Shown here in pieces: positions 5,653 through 6,309 of a stretch of DNA of 6,309 nt; position 1 is the stretch's first letter; every line of letters starts with the position of its first letter. The position numbers and the translations under genes were made by a program. This stretch comes from Candidatus Microgenomates bacterium (lineage in GTDB: Bacteria; Patescibacteriota; Microgenomatia; UBA1406; GWC2-37-13), in the NCBI GenBank assembly GCA_015491205.1, contig WFWI01000040.1, positions 1-6,309 of the forward strand, read 5' to 3'. Under the pieces are notes generated by a model. It was not told where the DNA came from. It saw only the letters and a program-made list of their open reading frames with translations, and did not search any database.

Positions 5653-6309
5653 GTTTGCGGTTATAAAATCAAAAGAGCCATTTTCTGTCGGAGAGTATTT
5701 AGAAAAATTTGCTATTTCGGCCAAAGAAAATCCAGCGCCGGATGGAGATAGACAAGAGGATGGTTGGGGTGTGGCTTGGAAAAAAGGAAACTCATGGGAG
5801 ATCTTTAAATCTATTAAACCAATCTGGGAAGAAACAGATCTTTTTGATAGCTTCCATGAAACTAATTTCGCAGTTTTTCACGCACGCAGTGCAACTTATA
5901 GAAGCCAAAAAGGGCTTTTGTATCTTAATCAGCCATATTTTCAGGAGGATACGCTTTTTGTTTTTAACGGTGCAATTTCAAAGGTGAGATTAAAGCTTGA
6001 CCTTTATGGAGAAGTTGGAGCAAGAAAGATTTTTTCAATGATTTTAAAGTTTGAAAAAGAGCTGGGAGATTTAAAATCAAGTATTTGGAAAACTTTCCGT
6101 CTTATTAAGGAAAACAGCGAGAAAATAAAAGGATTAAATTTAGCAGTGGTAAGAGGGGAAAGAATTTATGGATTTAATTATTTTGAGGAGGCAAAGAATT
6201 ATTATCAATTATGGATAGGAAGAAGAGGACACAAAGTGATTTTATCTTCCAACAAGATAGTTGAAAATCTAGATTGGTCTAAAGCACCATTTGGTAATAT
6301 TTTTAAAGT
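5645..6309 (+). CDS. class II glutamine-amidotransferase-like protein (YafJ/EgtC type), 3' end outside the window
   Basis: This is an open frame of 221 codons with no stop before the window edge. After removal of the first Met, Cys2 (MCRFA) would be the N-terminal nucleophile of an Ntn hydrolase, the class II amidotransferase fold that attacks gamma-glutamyl amides. Other family landmarks are DGWGVAW (39-45), HARSAT (79-84, substrate-binding Arg81), NQPYF (95-99) and FNGAIS (107-112), with Asn108-Gly109 forming the oxyanion hole. The motifs resemble the stand-alone YafJ/EgtC group rather than PurF, GlmS or AsnB, though a further domain could lie beyond the window. The start overlaps the lysJ stop by 8 nt and must be this ATG, because the catalytic Cys has to be residue 2. 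Its tight coupling to lysJ suggests a role in the same pathway. Gamma-glutamyl cleavage on LysW, or ammonia donation to an unseen partner, are inferences only. Confidence 0.88.
   Translation, partial: MCRFAVIKSKEPFSVGEYLEKFAISAKENPAPDGDRQEDGWGVAWKKGNSWEIFKSIKPIWEETDLFDSFHETNFAVFHARSATYRSQKGLLYLNQPYFQEDTLFVFNGAISKVRLKLDLYGEVGARKIFSMILKFEKELGDLKSSIWKTFRLIKENSEKIKGLNLAVVRGERIYGFNYFEEAKNYYQLWIGRRGHKVILSSNKIVENLDWSKAPFGNIFK

Noticed and set aside
5709..5987. Plus-strand open frame inside the amidotransferase gene
   Set aside because: It runs in a different frame from the amidotransferase, whose catalytic and substrate-binding motifs cover the same bases.

Overview
This window carries most of an amino-carrier-protein (LysW) pathway operon, with every gene on the + strand. 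In this pathway the amino group of alpha-aminoadipate (lysine route) or glutamate (ornithine/arginine route) is blocked by attachment to the C-terminal glutamate of the small protein LysW. The side chain is then phosphorylated, reduced and transaminated while still on the carrier. The order is lysW (55-225), lysX (327-1172), lysY (1416-2453), a homocitrate-synthase-like gene (2450-3655), lysZ (3659-4468), lysJ (4474-5652) and a class II glutamine-amidotransferase-like gene (5645 to the window edge, cut at its 3' end).

Layout: lysW is only 56 codons and ends in the diagnostic EDWGE tail. A 101-bp gap with a large nested inverted repeat separates it from lysX. A 243-bp gap after lysX holds an AT-rich inverted/direct repeat mosaic and one GC-rich hairpin. 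From lysY onward the genes are tightly packed: a 4-nt ATGA overlap, a 3-nt gap, a 5-nt gap and an 8-nt overlap. This suggests one translationally coupled transcript that includes the amidotransferase.

How the genes work together: the homocitrate-synthase-like enzyme would condense 2-oxoglutarate and acetyl-CoA at the start of the aminoadipate route. LysX joins the substrate to LysW, LysZ phosphorylates it, LysY reduces it to the semialdehyde and LysJ transaminates it. No LysK-type releasing hydrolase, homoaconitase or homoisocitrate dehydrogenase is visible. The last gene, an N-terminal-cysteine hydrolase of a fold that cleaves gamma-glutamyl amides, is the most interesting unexplained member.

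Organism: the LysW route is known from Thermus/Deinococcus, many archaea and scattered uncultivated bacteria. The sequence is AT-rich, uses TAG, TAA and TGA as ordinary stops, has few Shine-Dalgarno sequences, and has palindromic dispersed-type repeats between genes. This fits an uncultivated bacterial lineage (Patescibacteria-like repeats come to mind) better than Thermus, but the phylum cannot be fixed from this window.
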